Assembly: GCF_020990385.1 (NCBI RefSeq)
Contig: NZ_CP087597.1
Coordinates: forward strand, 519,001 to 583,000
Direction: 5' to 3'
From: Paracoccus sp. MA
Lineage (GTDB): Bacteria; Pseudomonadota; Alphaproteobacteria; Rhodobacterales; Rhodobacteraceae
Length of the DNA stretch: 64,000 bases
This document shows positions 20,705 to 31,732 of this stretch, piece by piece. The first letter of the stretch is position 1, and the number at the start of each line of letters is the position of its first letter. The position numbers and the translations under genes were made by a program. The notes under the pieces are model-generated. The model was not told where the DNA came from. It saw only the letters and a list, made by a program, of their open reading frames with translations, and made no database searches.

Positions 20705-20737
20705 GCGGTCCCGGGGCTTGACGAACCCCGGGACCGC
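20705..20737 (-). terminator. Hairpin at the 3' end of the OmpA-type gene
   Basis: GCGGTCCCGGGG and CCCCGGGACCGC form a perfect 12-bp stem with a nine-base loop, 13 bases beyond the stop codon on the minus strand. No T-run follows, so it may stabilise the transcript rather than terminate by itself. Confidence 0.55.
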
Positions 20738-20749
20738 AAGGCCCGGCAG

Positions 20750-22987
20750 TCAGTTCTGCGCCAGCAGATCGGTGATCCGGCGCACGGCGACACGGCGGTT
20801 CTGCCGCTCCGGCCCGTCGGTCGGGATCAGCAGGAACTGCTCGCCATAGCCCTGCACCACCATGTTTTCCGGCGGCACCTGGAAATATTCCGTCAGCGCC
20901 AGCGCCACCGATTCCGCGCGGCGGTCGGACAAGGCCAGATTGGCGGCATCCGAGCCGACGGCGTCGGTATAGCCCTCGATCATGTAGATCTCGCGCGGGT
21001 TCTGGTCGATGCTGTCGCGGATCACCTTGCCCAGCGTCGCGAGTTGCTGCGCCTGGTCCGGGGTGATGGCCGAGGAGCCGGTGTCGAAGGTGATCTCGGG
21101 CACGTTCACCGGGGCGACTAGGGCGCGCACCTCGGGGATGTCGCGGATCTGGCCCAGGCTGAAGCGCCGGTCGATCGCCGCCTCGCGCCGCAGGGCCTCG
21201 CGCAGCGCCGCCTCGTCCATGCGCTCGCGGTTGATGCGGACCGGCGGCGGCGCGGGCAGGGCCGAGATCTGCACCGGCTCCGCCGCGGTGTCGTCGATCA
21301 GCCGCGTCTCGCTGCCATCGGCGCGGACAAGCGTGCGGCGCAGGATGTTCATGTTCGCGTCGCGGATGGTGACGACGCGGCTGCCATCCGCGCGCAGCAC
21401 CGTGGTGCGGGTCGAGCCGTCCCCGAAGGTTTCCGTCCGCACGTTCGAGCCGGGCTGGTAGAGCAGGGCGTTGTCGTCCTTGATCACCTGCTGGCTGCCG
21501 TCGGGCAGGGTCACCACCACGCGGTCGCCAGTGTTCAGCGCCACCTGCCGGTCGTTGGACAGCATCTGGCCGACCGCAAAGCCCGCCGCCCCGGCCAGGA
21601 GCATCTTGGCGATGTCCTTCCCCTTGTCGTCATCGTCGCGGCGGACTTCCTCGGACCCGGCCTCGGCGGCGCGCTGCTGTTCCTGCAAAGCCTGGGCGAC
21701 CGAGGTGGCGAATTCCTCGGCCGAACTGCGCGCGTTGTCGTCGGTGATCTGCATTTCGTTCACTTCGCCCTCGCCCCCTTCGGCGCTGGCGGCCAGAGCG
21801 GCGGCCGCGGCGGCCGCGCCCTGCTCGGCGGCGCGCTGCGCCACGGCATTCGGCTGGACCTGCGCCTCGGGCGCCTGCACCTCGGCGGCTTCGCCGGACT
21901 GCGGCTCGGTCTGGCCGGCCTGCTCTTGCAAGCGGCGCTCGAGCTCCTGCTGATCGGGTTGCTGGCCGTCCTCGGCCTGCTGCTCGCCGGGCTGGGCTTC
22001 GCCCGGCTGGGGTTGGCCGGGCTGCGGCTCGGCCTGGCCGGCCTGTTCCTGCAAGCGGCGTTCCAACTCCTGCGCATCCGGCTGCTCGCCGTCCACCGCG
22101 CGCTGTGCATCGGGCTCAGACTCGCCAGACTGGGACTGACCGGATTCGGGCTGACCCTCGACCTGCTCCTGCAAGCGCTGCTCGAGCTCCTGCGCGTCCA
22201 GCGTTTGCGGACGCTCGGCGTCGGGCTGGCCTTCGCGGGCCTGTTGCTGCTGTTCCGCGCCGTTCTGGGGCTGGGCGGCGGGTTCCGCCTGCTGCGGGGA
22301 CGGTTGCTCGGTCTGCGGCTCGCCCGGCGCGGGTTCGCGTGCTTCCTGCAGCGCCTCGGCATCCAGGGACGGCTCGGATCCGGCCGGAGACGCCGCTTCC
22401 GGCGCGGGTGCGTCCTGCTGCGGCCGCTGCTCGGGCGAGGGATCGGCGCCGGTGACGGTTTCGGGCGTGTCGGGCTTGGCGGCGGGGGGCGAGGCCTGCT
22501 GCTGTTCGCCCGCGCCGGTCCCGGGTCTCGGGGCCGGCTCATCGGCTTCGACCACCGGCGGCTTGGGACGCGGCTCCTCGGCCTGCGTCACCTCGGGCTT
22601 GGCCGCCGGAGCGTCCGCGGCCGATGGTGCCTGCGGATCCTCGGGTGCGGCGTCAGCCCCGCTTTGCGGTTGCTCGGCCTGCTGTCCGGCCTGCGGCAGC
22701 CCGGCCGGGCCGTCCTGGGCCGGCGCATCGGGCTCGGCCGCGTTCCCGGCAGCCTCCGCTTGCGGCTCCTCGGGTTCTTCCTGCGCTTGTCCGGCCCCTG
22801 CCTCGCCGCTTTCCTCGGCACGGGGCTCCTGCGCCTGATCGTCGTCGGACTGGCCGGCCTGGTCCCTTGGCAGGATAAGCTGCCCACCCTCCTCCTGCGC
22901 CTGCTGGTCCTGCGCCGCCGCCAGCTGCGGGGCAATCAGGGACAGGCAGGTCACGATCGCAGTCGTCGTCTTGTAGATGCGCCGCAT
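20750..22987 (-). CDS. OmpA-family outer membrane/peptidoglycan-anchoring protein with long Pro/Gln/Glu-rich region
   Basis: 745 residues. A signal peptide (MRRIYKTTTAIVTCLSLIAP, cleavage after AAA-Q near 25) is followed by about 350 residues made almost only of Pro, Gln, Glu, Ala and Gly. These include three imperfect repeats built on ELERRLQEQAGQ (first version ELEQRLQEQVEGQ). A short hydrophobic helix AKMLLAGAAGFAVGQML lies near residue 470. Then comes a beta-rich part and, from about 625, a C-terminal OmpA domain (ITFDTGSSAITPDQ, EGYTDAVGSDAANLALSDRRA) that binds peptidoglycan. Related proteins are annotated as OmpA family in Rhodobacteraceae. A GAAGAGG ribosome site precedes the ATG. A stress-type promoter lies 37 bases upstream. 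Confidence 0.9.
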   Translation of the reverse strand: MRRIYKTTTAIVTCLSLIAPQLAAAQDQQAQEEGGQLILPRDQAGQSDDDQAQEPRAEESGEAGAGQAQEEPEEPQAEAAGNAAEPDAPAQDGPAGLPQAGQQAEQPQSGADAAPEDPQAPSAADAPAAKPEVTQAEEPRPKPPVVEADEPAPRPGTGAGEQQQASPPAAKPDTPETVTGADPSPEQRPQQDAPAPEAASPAGSEPSLDAEALQEAREPAPGEPQTEQPSPQQAEPAAQPQNGAEQQQQAREGQPDAERPQTLDAQELEQRLQEQVEGQPESGQSQSGESEPDAQRAVDGEQPDAQELERRLQEQAGQAEPQPGQPQPGEAQPGEQQAEDGQQPDQQELERRLQEQAGQTEPQSGEAAEVQAPEAQVQPNAVAQRAAEQGAAAAAAALAASAEGGEGEVNEMQITDDNARSSAEEFATSVAQALQEQQRAAEAGSEEVRRDDDDKGKDIAKMLLAGAAGFAVGQMLSNDRQVALNTGDRVVVTLPDGSQQVIKDDNALLYQPGSNVRTETFGDGSTRTTVLRADGSRVVTIRDANMNILRRTLVRADGSETRLIDDTAAEPVQISALPAPPPVRINRERMDEAALREALRREAAIDRRFSLGQIRDIPEVRALVAPVNVPEITFDTGSSAITPDQAQQLATLGKVIRDSIDQNPREIYMIEGYTDAVGSDAANLALSDRRAESVALALTEYFQVPPENMVVQGYGEQFLLIPTDGPERQNRRVAVRRITDLLAQN

Positions 22988-23023
22988 GTCGGTCCTCTTC
23001 CGATGGTCGCGTGATGGCCAGTC

Positions 23024-23048
23024 AACCTTCGGTGCGGGGCGCGGTTCC
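23024..23048 (-). promoter_or_regulatory. Candidate EcfG-type stress promoter of the OmpA-type gene
   Basis: On the minus strand GGAAC is followed after 16 bases by GGTT, ending 37 bases before the gene start. The alphaproteobacterial general-stress sigma factor EcfG uses GGAAC-N16/17-CGTT, so the -10 part has one mismatch. Confidence 0.45.
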
Positions 23049-23118
23049 CAAACATGGCCGTGACCGTCCCGTGATCGGCTGTTCCGCGCTGCGCTCCGGA
23101 AGCGGCCCGGCGCCGGGT

Positions 23119-24402
23119 TCAGGCGCCGGTCAGCGCCAGCTTGCCGCCGGCCAGGCGCTGGACGCGGCCGGAAAGCTCCAGCGTCAGCAGGGCGGGGGCC
23201 AGAACGGCGGCCGGCAGGCCCAGGTCGCGGATCAGCAGGTTCTCGTCCGTCGGGCTGGGGCCGAGCCGGGCCAGGATCCGCGCTTCGAGATTCACCGGGC
23301 CACCCTGGCAGGGCAGGGTTTCGGCCGGCTTGCGGCGCAGGCCGTGGCCCAGCTCGGCAAGCCGGCGCGCGACGGCGGCCGGTTGCAGGGTCCGCGCCCC
23401 GGTCCGGGCCGGGACAGGCGCCGGAACGGGCGAGGGGGCCGCGGCGGCGCCCGGCGCCGAAGCTGTCGCCCCGGTCGCTTCCCCAGTCGCCTCCCCGGCC
23501 GCCTGGCCGTTCGATTGCAGGGCGGCCAGCACATCGGCCGAATTGCGCACCAGCACCGCGCCGTCGCGGATCAGCGTATTGCAGCCGCCCGCCCGCGCGT
23601 CCATCGGATGGCCGGGCACCGCCATCACCTCGCGGCCCTGGTCCAGCGCGCAGCGCGCGGTGATCAGGCTGCCCGAGCGATGCGCCGCCTCGACCACCAC
23701 CACGGCGCGCGCGAGGCCAGAGATGATGCGGTTGCGGGCCGGGAAATGCCGGGCCACCGGCTCGGTCCCCGGCGGCTGCTCGGTGACGAGCAGGCCGGTT
23801 TCGCAGATCGCCTCGGCCAGCGCGGCATTTTCAGCCGGATAGATCCTGTCGATGCCCCCGGCCATGACCGCGATGGTGCCGGTTGCCAGCGCCGCCTCAT
23901 GCGCGACGGTGTCGATGCCGCGCGCCAGCCCCGCGACGACCACCGCGCCCGATTGCGACAGGCCCGAGGCCAGGCCGCGCGCCATGCGCAGGCCCAGCGA
24001 CGAGGCATTGCGCGCCCCGATCACCGCCACCGGCATGCGCGTCAGCACGGAAGCGTCGCCGCGCAGCCACAGGACCGGCGGCGCCTCGGCCACCTCGCGC
24101 AGCAGGGCGGGATAATCCGGGTCGTCCCAGGCCAGCAGCCGGGCGCCGGCGCGATGGCCGGCCGCGATCTCGGCCTCGGCCGCGGCCGCCGGGCAGGGGG
24201 TGTAATCGGCGATGCCCGCGGCTTGCGCGATCCGGGGCAGGGCAGCCAGCGCCGCTTCGGCGCTGCCATGTTCGGCCAGCAGCCGGTGGAAGGTCGCGGG
24301 CCCGACCTTGCGAGAGCGGATGAGGCGCAGGGCGGCGAGCCCGTTCCCCTTCGGGGTGAGTGGGGTGTGGTGGGGGTCGAAAGAAAGCGGTCTTGCCATC
24401 AT
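23119..24402 (-). CDS. dprA: DNA-processing protein DprA
   Basis: 427 residues. DprA loads RecA on single-stranded DNA taken up during transformation. The N-terminal SAM-like part (KVGPATFHRLLAEHGSAEAAL) is followed by the Rossmann-type domain with PVAVIGARNASSLGLRMA, GLARGIDTVAHEAAL, the SGLARAVVVVEA region, HRSGSLITARCALDQGR and VPGHPMDARAGGCNTLIRDGA. An Ala/Pro linker (about 318-352) leads to a C-terminal winged-helix domain. The start could also be the second ATG at 24399; the GGCAGGGA ribosome site fits that one slightly better. The tldD gene lies upstream on the same strand about 100 bases away. Confidence 0.95.
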   Translation of the reverse strand: MMARPLSFDPHHTPLTPKGNGLAALRLIRSRKVGPATFHRLLAEHGSAEAALAALPRIAQAAGIADYTPCPAAAAEAEIAAGHRAGARLLAWDDPDYPALLREVAEAPPVLWLRGDASVLTRMPVAVIGARNASSLGLRMARGLASGLSQSGAVVVAGLARGIDTVAHEAALATGTIAVMAGGIDRIYPAENAALAEAICETGLLVTEQPPGTEPVARHFPARNRIISGLARAVVVVEAAHRSGSLITARCALDQGREVMAVPGHPMDARAGGCNTLIRDGAVLVRNSADVLAALQSNGQAAGEATGEATGATASAPGAAAAPSPVPAPVPARTGARTLQPAAVARRLAELGHGLRRKPAETLPCQGGPVNLEARILARLGPSPTDENLLIRDLGLPAAVLAPALLTLELSGRVQRLAGGKLALTGA

Positions 24403-24505
24403 GTCCCTGCCTGTGCCTCATCCGCAGGCCGAGTCATCGCATGGCAATGGTTAAGAATGGGTTAGCCGGGAAAAATTTCTTTCAACGCTTTGAAACAAAA
24501 CCGGA

Positions 24506-25927
24506 TTATGAGGCAGAGCCGCCGATGGTCAGCCCGCCGATGCGCAGCGTGGGCAGGCCGACTCCGACCGGGACCCATTGTCCCTGCTTGCCGCAATTGC
24601 CGATTCCCGGGTCCAGAGACAGGTCGTTGCCGATGGCGCGGATCTGCTGCAAGGCGGTGGCGCCGTCGCCGATCAGCGTCGCGCCGCGGATCGGGTCGCC
24701 GACCTGGCCGTTCCTGACGCGATAGGCCTCGGTGCAGGAAAACACGAACTTGCCGTTGGTGATATCCACCTGGCCGCCGCCGAAACCCACCGCATAGATC
24801 CCGTCCTCGAGCCCGGCGAGGATCGAGGCCGGGTCGTCCGGCCCTGCCAGCATGAAGGTATTGGTCATGCGCGGCATCGGCGCATGGGCATAGCTCTGCC
24901 GCCGGCCGTTGCCGGTCGGCGCCACCCCCATCAGCCGGGCGTTCTGGCGGTCCTGCATGTAGCCGACCAGAATCCCGTCCTCGATCAGCACGTTGCGGCC
25001 GGGCGCCGTGCCCTCGTCATCGACCGAGATCGAGCCGCGCCGGTCCGGGATGGTGCCGTCGTCCACCACGGTCACGCCCGGCGCCGCGACGCGTTGGCCC
25101 ATCAGCCCGGCGAAGGCGGAATGGCCCTTGCGGTTGAAATCCCCTTCCAGCCCGTGGCCGACGGCCTCGTGCAGCAGGATGCCGGGCCAGCCGGGGCCCA
25201 GCACCACATCCATCACCCCGGCGGGCGCGGGGACCGAGCGCAGGTTGACCAGCGCGATGCGCAGCGCCTCGCGCGTCAGCCCCTGCCAGTGCTCGGGCGC
25301 GATCAGTCCTTCCAGCGCGACGCGGCCGCCGCCGCCGGCGGTTCCCGATTCGCGGCGGGCGTTGGATTCCACGATCACCGAGACGTTCAGCCGCGCCATC
25401 GGCCGGATGTCGGTGGCAAGCCCGCCCTCGGGGCGCAGGATCGCCACCTCCTGCACCGAGGTGGCGATGCTGGCCGAGACCTGCACCACCCGCGGGTCGA
25501 GCCCGCGCGCAAAGGCGTCGATTTCCCGCAGCAGCGCCACGCGGGCGGCGAAGGGCACGGCCTCGGCCGGATCGATGGCGGCATAAAGCGGCCGGATCTC
25601 GCCCTCCGGGGGCAGGGCCAGCGTGCCGCCGCCGCCGCCCACCGCAAGGCGCACGGTCTCGGCGGCCGTCTTCAGCGACGCCTCGTCGATCTCGGTCGAA
25701 TGGGCGTAGCCGGTGACCTCGCCGCGCACGGCGCGCAGGCCGAAGCCCTGCTCGGCATCGTAGCTGGCGGTGCGCAGGCGGCCGTCGTCATAGACCAGCG
25801 CCTCGGATCGCGAGCGTTCCAGGAACAGCTCGCCGTCGTCGGCCCCGGACAGGGCGTCGCGCAGGATGCGCAGCGCGCGGTCATGGTCGAGATGCGTGCG
25901 GAAGGGCGAAAACGAAGCGTCTGTCAT
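24506..25927 (-). CDS. tldD: Metalloprotease TldD
   Basis: 473 residues, normal length. TldD forms a zinc protease with TldE that degrades unfolded peptides and matures some ribosomal peptides. The metal motif HEAVGHGLEGD is visible near residue 250, with a GxxxGG-rich C-terminal beta domain (GFGGGQVDITNGKFVFSC). No tldE (pmbA) is in the window. The ATG at 25927 begins MTDASFSPFRTHLDHD; the frame is open further upstream across the divergent ctaC promoter region, without family similarity. Confidence 0.95.
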   Translation of the reverse strand: MTDASFSPFRTHLDHDRALRILRDALSGADDGELFLERSRSEALVYDDGRLRTASYDAEQGFGLRAVRGEVTGYAHSTEIDEASLKTAAETVRLAVGGGGGTLALPPEGEIRPLYAAIDPAEAVPFAARVALLREIDAFARGLDPRVVQVSASIATSVQEVAILRPEGGLATDIRPMARLNVSVIVESNARRESGTAGGGGRVALEGLIAPEHWQGLTREALRIALVNLRSVPAPAGVMDVVLGPGWPGILLHEAVGHGLEGDFNRKGHSAFAGLMGQRVAAPGVTVVDDGTIPDRRGSISVDDEGTAPGRNVLIEDGILVGYMQDRQNARLMGVAPTGNGRRQSYAHAPMPRMTNTFMLAGPDDPASILAGLEDGIYAVGFGGGQVDITNGKFVFSCTEAYRVRNGQVGDPIRGATLIGDGATALQQIRAIGNDLSLDPGIGNCGKQGQWVPVGVGLPTLRIGGLTIGGSAS

Positions 25928-26007
25928 GGAACCTGTCCTTGCCTTCCTGCCTCGCCTAGGGGTTTTTTGGTCGGAAGTCGATAGGTATGGCTTGCCCGCC
26001 GGGGTAA

Positions 26008-26985
<978 letters not shown>

Positions 26986-26994
26986 GGTCGGGCC

Positions 26995-27912
26995 GTGGCC
27001 GATATCAACGCATATGAGGGGCCCGCAGAGGCGGGCTTCGGCGACTATGTCGCGCTGCTGAAGCCGCGGGTCATGTCCCTGGTGGTGTTCACGGCCTTCG
27101 TCGGGCTGTGGATCGCCCCGCAGCCGGTCAACCCCTTCGTCGCCTTCTGCGCGGTGCTGTTCATCGCGCTGGGGGGCGGCGCTTCGGGCGCCCTCAACAT
27201 GTGGTATGACGCCGATATCGACGCGGTGATGAAGCGGACCGCGGGCCGTCCCGTGCCTTCGGGCCGCGTCGCCCCGCAGGAGGCGCTGGCGGTCGGCATC
27301 GCCCTGTCCGGCCTGTCGGTGATGATGCTGGGGCTGGCGGCGAACTGGTTCGCGGCCGGGTTCCTGGCCTTCACCATCTTCTTCTATGCCGTGGTCTATA
27401 CGATCTGGCTGAAGCGCTCGACGCCGCAGAACATCGTCATCGGCGGCGCGGCCGGGGCCTTCCCGCCGATGATCGGCTGGGCCTGCGCCACCGGCGGCAT
27501 CAGCCTGGAATCGCTTCTGATGTTCGCGCTGATCTTCTTCTGGACGCCGCCGCATTTCTGGGCCCTGGCGCTGTTCATGAAGGAGGATTACTCCAAGGCC
27601 GGCGTGCCGATGCTGACCGTGACCCACGGCCGCAAGGTGACGCGCCGCCACATCTTCGCCTATACGCTGGTGCTGGCGCCCTTCGCGATCTGGCTGGGCT
27701 TCACCTCGGTCGGCGGGCCGCTCTACCTGGCGGTCTCGGTGGTGCTGAACGCGCTGTTCATCGCCGGCGGCTGGCGCATCCTGCGCCGCAGCGAGGACGA
27801 GGCCCGGGCCGACGGCTACAAGGTCGAGAAGCGCTATTTCCGCCTGTCGCTTTATTACACCTTCCTGCATTTCCTGGCGCTGCTGATCCAGCATTGGGTG
27901 GGGGGATGGTGA
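26995..27912 (+). CDS. ctaB: Protoheme IX farnesyltransferase (heme o synthase)
   Basis: 305 residues, polytopic UbiA-family prenyltransferase with about eight or nine helices. It adds a farnesyl group to heme b to make heme o, the precursor of heme a for the aa3 oxidase. The Asp-rich substrate motif [20 protein letters not shown] is at about 74-93. The start is a GTG nine bases after the ctaC stop, with AAGGTCGGG upstream. Its stop overlaps the ATG of the next gene. Confidence 0.96.
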   Translation: MADINAYEGPAEAGFGDYVALLKPRVMSLVVFTAFVGLWIAPQPVNPFVAFCAVLFIALGGGASGALNMWYDADIDAVMKRTAGRPVPSGRVAPQEALAVGIALSGLSVMMLGLAANWFAAGFLAFTIFFYAVVYTIWLKRSTPQNIVIGGAAGAFPPMIGWACATGGISLESLLMFALIFFWTPPHFWALALFMKEDYSKAGVPMLTVTHGRKVTRRHIFAYTLVLAPFAIWLGFTSVGGPLYLAVSVVLNALFIAGGWRILRRSEDEARADGYKVEKRYFRLSLYYTFLHFLALLIQHWVGGW

Positions 27913-28177
27913 TGCTGCCCCAGGTCGAACACGAATTGCACAAGCGCCGGCGCAGCCGCAACATCGGCCTTCTGGTCGTGCTGCTGGCCTTCGTGGCGCT
28001 GGTCTTCGGGCTCTCGGTGGTCAAGATCACCCAGGGCGACATGATGCAGGGCTACGACCACCGCCCGCGCGCCTCGATGCTGCCCGAGGATCCGAACCCG
28101 CCGGCGCGCAATCCCGCGCCCGTCGCGGCGCCGGGCGTCCCGGCCGCCGGGCAGGGCGCGCCGCAGGAGGCAGGCCA

Positions 28178-28181
<4 letters not shown>
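27912..28181 (+). CDS. Small membrane protein of the cta operon
   Basis: 89 residues: a basic cytoplasmic N-terminus ([11 protein letters not shown]), one membrane helix ([20 protein letters not shown]), the [18 protein letters not shown] segment conserved in alphaproteobacterial CoxF-like proteins, and a Pro/Ala-rich periplasmic tail. It sits between ctaB and ctaG and overlaps both, so it surely belongs to oxidase biogenesis, but its exact role is unknown. I prefer the ATG at 27912, which overlaps the ctaB stop and has GGGGGG at a suitable distance; ATG 27906 is too close to it. Confidence 0.85.
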
Positions 28182-29597
<1,416 letters not shown>

Positions 29598-29615
29598 TCC
29601 CGACTGACATTTCCA

Positions 29616-29645
29616 CGGCGCGGGGCAGGAGTTCCCGCGCCGTTT
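29616..29645 (+). promoter_or_regulatory. Intercistronic hairpin between ctaE and surf1
   Basis: CGGCGCGGG and CCCGCGCCG form a perfect 9-bp stem with a nine-base loop, followed by TTT. It is nearly the same as the hairpin after pstS. It may act as a partial terminator or as a 3'-end stabiliser for the oxidase message. Confidence 0.6.
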
Positions 29646-29662
29646 GCTTTGGAGGCCCGCCC

Positions 29663-30334
29663 ATGCGCCGTTACCTGTTCCCGCTGATCGTCGGCGTGGC
29701 GGGCTGCGCCATCCTGATCTCGCTTGGCCTCTGGCAGCTCAAGCGGCTGGACTGGAAGGAGGGCATGATCGCCCAGATCCAGAGCCGGATCGAGGGCCGG
29801 CCCGTGCCCCTGCCCGCGGCGGTGGACCCGTCGATGAAATATCTGCCGGTGCTGGTCTCGGGCCAGACCACGGGCGAGGAGATCGACGTGCTCTCCGGCA
29901 CGCGCGAGTCGGGCGGCGGCTATCAGGTCGTCTCGGGCTTCGTCACCGATGACGGGCGCAAGATCCTGCTTGACCGCGGCTTCGTCGACCAGGACCACAA
30001 GCGCGACCCGCGCCCGCCCACGCGGCTGGAGGTGGCGGGCAACCTGCACTGGCCCGACGAGAAGGGCAGCGCCACGCCCGCGCCCAACCTGGCCGAGAAT
30101 GTCTGGTTCGCCCGCGACGTGCCCGCCATGGCCGCGCAGCTGGGGACCGAGCCGATCCTGGTGGTCGCGGCCGAGGTCCGCGGCGATGCGCAGGGCGTCG
30201 CGCCGATCCCGGTGGCGGTCGAGGGCATCCCGAACAATCACCTGAGCTATGCCGTGCAATGGTTCATGATCGCTGCGGTCTGGGCAGGGATGACAGTGGC
30301 GCTGATCTGGCGTATCAGGCAGCGGCAATTCTAG
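29663..30334 (+). CDS. SURF1 family heme a insertion protein
   Basis: 223 residues with a membrane helix at each end (about 5-23 and 198-216) and a periplasmic domain between them, the SURF1 layout. Family motifs include LGLWQLKRLDWKE, the GYQVVSGFVTDDGRKILLDRG region and NNHLSYAVQWF just before the last helix. SURF1 binds heme a for insertion into subunit I of the aa3 oxidase. A GGAGG ribosome site precedes the ATG. It is the last oxidase gene; thrC follows after nine bases and may be co-transcribed. Confidence 0.95.
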   Translation: MRRYLFPLIVGVAGCAILISLGLWQLKRLDWKEGMIAQIQSRIEGRPVPLPAAVDPSMKYLPVLVSGQTTGEEIDVLSGTRESGGGYQVVSGFVTDDGRKILLDRGFVDQDHKRDPRPPTRLEVAGNLHWPDEKGSATPAPNLAENVWFARDVPAMAAQLGTEPILVVAAEVRGDAQGVAPIPVAVEGIPNNHLSYAVQWFMIAAVWAGMTVALIWRIRQRQF

Positions 30335-30343
30335 GGGGACGCG

Positions 30344-31732
30344 ATGCGTTACGTTTCGACTCGGGGGCGGGCTCCGGTCCTGGACTTCGAACAGGCGATG
30401 ATGACCGGGCTGGCGCGGGACGGCGGGCTGTATCTGCCCGAGGCGATCCCGATGTTCTCGGCCGAGGAGATCGCCCGCTTCGAGGGCCTGCCCTATGAGG
30501 AGGTCGCGCGCCGCGTCACCAGCCCCTTCGTCGGCGAAAGCTTCAGCGATGCCGAGCTGCGGGATGCCATCGCCCGCGCCTATCAGGCCTTCGACCACAT
30601 CGCCCGCGCGCCGCTGGTCCAGCTTGCCCCCGGCCATCACCTGCTAGAGCTGTTCCACGGCCCCACGCTGGCCTTCAAGGACTTCGCCATGCAGCTGATC
30701 GGCCAGCTGTTCCAGCTGGCGCTGGCCCGCTCGGGGCAGCGGGTCACGATCCTGGGCGCGACCTCGGGCGATACCGGCTCGGCCGCCATCGAGGCGTTCA
30801 AGGGCCTGCCCAACGTGGACGTGTTCATCATGTATCCGCATGGCCGCGTCAGCGAGGTGCAGCGCCGGCAGATGTCCACGCCCGCGGAGGCCAATGTCCA
30901 CGCGCTGGCCGTCGACGGCACATTCGACGACTGCCAGGCGCGGCTGAAGGACCTGTTCAACGACCACGGCTTCCGCGACGCGGTCGGGCTTGCGGGCGTG
31001 AACTCGATCAACTGGGCGCGGGTGCTGGCGCAGATCGTCTATTACTTCACCGCCGCCGTCAGCCTGGGCGCGCCGGGCCGCGCGGTGGACTTCACCGTGC
31101 CGACCGGCAATTTCGGCGATGTCTTCGCCGGCTCCATCGCCAAGGCCATGGGCCTGCCCATCGGCCGGCTGGTCGTGGCCACCAACCAGAACGACATCCT
31201 GCACCGGGCGCTGACCGGCGGCGAATACCGGGTGGGCACGGTCGCGCCCTCGATCAGCCCCTCGATGGATATCCAGGTCAGCTCGAACTTCGAGCGCGCG
31301 CTGTGGCTGGCCTACGGCCATGACGGCAATGCCGTGGCGGCGCTGATGGAGGAGCTGAAATCCGGCGGCTTCGCCATCAGCCAGGGCGCGCTGCAGGCGC
31401 TGCGCGAGACCTATGTCTCGGGCCGCGCCTCCGAGGAGGAAACCACCGCGATGATCGCCACCATCCGCGCGGAGACGGGCGAGGTGATCTGCCCGCATAC
31501 CGCCGTCGCCGTGAAGGTGGCGCGCGAGCATCTGCGGCCGGGCGTGCCGATGATCTCGCTTTCGACCGCGCATCCGGCGAAATTCCCCGATGCGGTCGAG
31601 GCCGCCGTGGGCATCCGCCCGCCTCTGCCCCCGCATATGGCCGACCTTTTCGACCGCGACGAGCGCATCACCCGTATTGCAAACGACGCCGAGGCCATTA
31701 AATCGCTGATCCTTGAACGGAGAACAGCTTGA
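30344..31732 (+). CDS. thrC: Threonine synthase
   Basis: 462 residues, the long form typical of proteobacteria. It converts O-phosphohomoserine to threonine with pyridoxal phosphate. The N-terminal MRYVSTRGRAPVLDFEQAM, the PLP lysine Lys112 in HGPTLAFKDFAMQ and the ATSGDTGSAAIEAF and VPTGNFGDVFAG loops are visible. The stop overlaps the TTG start of the M16 peptidase gene, a linkage common in Rhodobacteraceae. Confidence 0.97.
   Translation: MRYVSTRGRAPVLDFEQAMMTGLARDGGLYLPEAIPMFSAEEIARFEGLPYEEVARRVTSPFVGESFSDAELRDAIARAYQAFDHIARAPLVQLAPGHHLLELFHGPTLAFKDFAMQLIGQLFQLALARSGQRVTILGATSGDTGSAAIEAFKGLPNVDVFIMYPHGRVSEVQRRQMSTPAEANVHALAVDGTFDDCQARLKDLFNDHGFRDAVGLAGVNSINWARVLAQIVYYFTAAVSLGAPGRAVDFTVPTGNFGDVFAGSIAKAMGLPIGRLVVATNQNDILHRALTGGEYRVGTVAPSISPSMDIQVSSNFERALWLAYGHDGNAVAALMEELKSGGFAISQGALQALRETYVSGRASEEETTAMIATIRAETGEVICPHTAVAVKVAREHLRPGVPMISLSTAHPAKFPDAVEAAVGIRPPLPPHMADLFDRDERITRIANDAEAIKSLILERRTA

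Larger units (their letters stand above)
20053..20749. other. 697-bp stretch without a convincing gene, rich in hairpins
   Basis: Several open frames cross it, but none shows a ribosome site, a recognisable domain or a natural protein composition. The content that can be supported is secondary structure: a 14-bp palindrome, a long near-perfect hairpin and a 12-bp hairpin close to the end of the OmpA-type gene, listed separately. The first 300 bases are very GC-rich and show nothing I can name. A degraded gene or a small RNA locus are both possible. Confidence 0.5.

Noticed and set aside
20092..20721. Open frame of 209 codons in the stretch after phoB
   Set aside because: No ribosome site, Arg/Pro/Gly-rich composition expected from GC-rich noncoding DNA, and it crosses strong hairpins.
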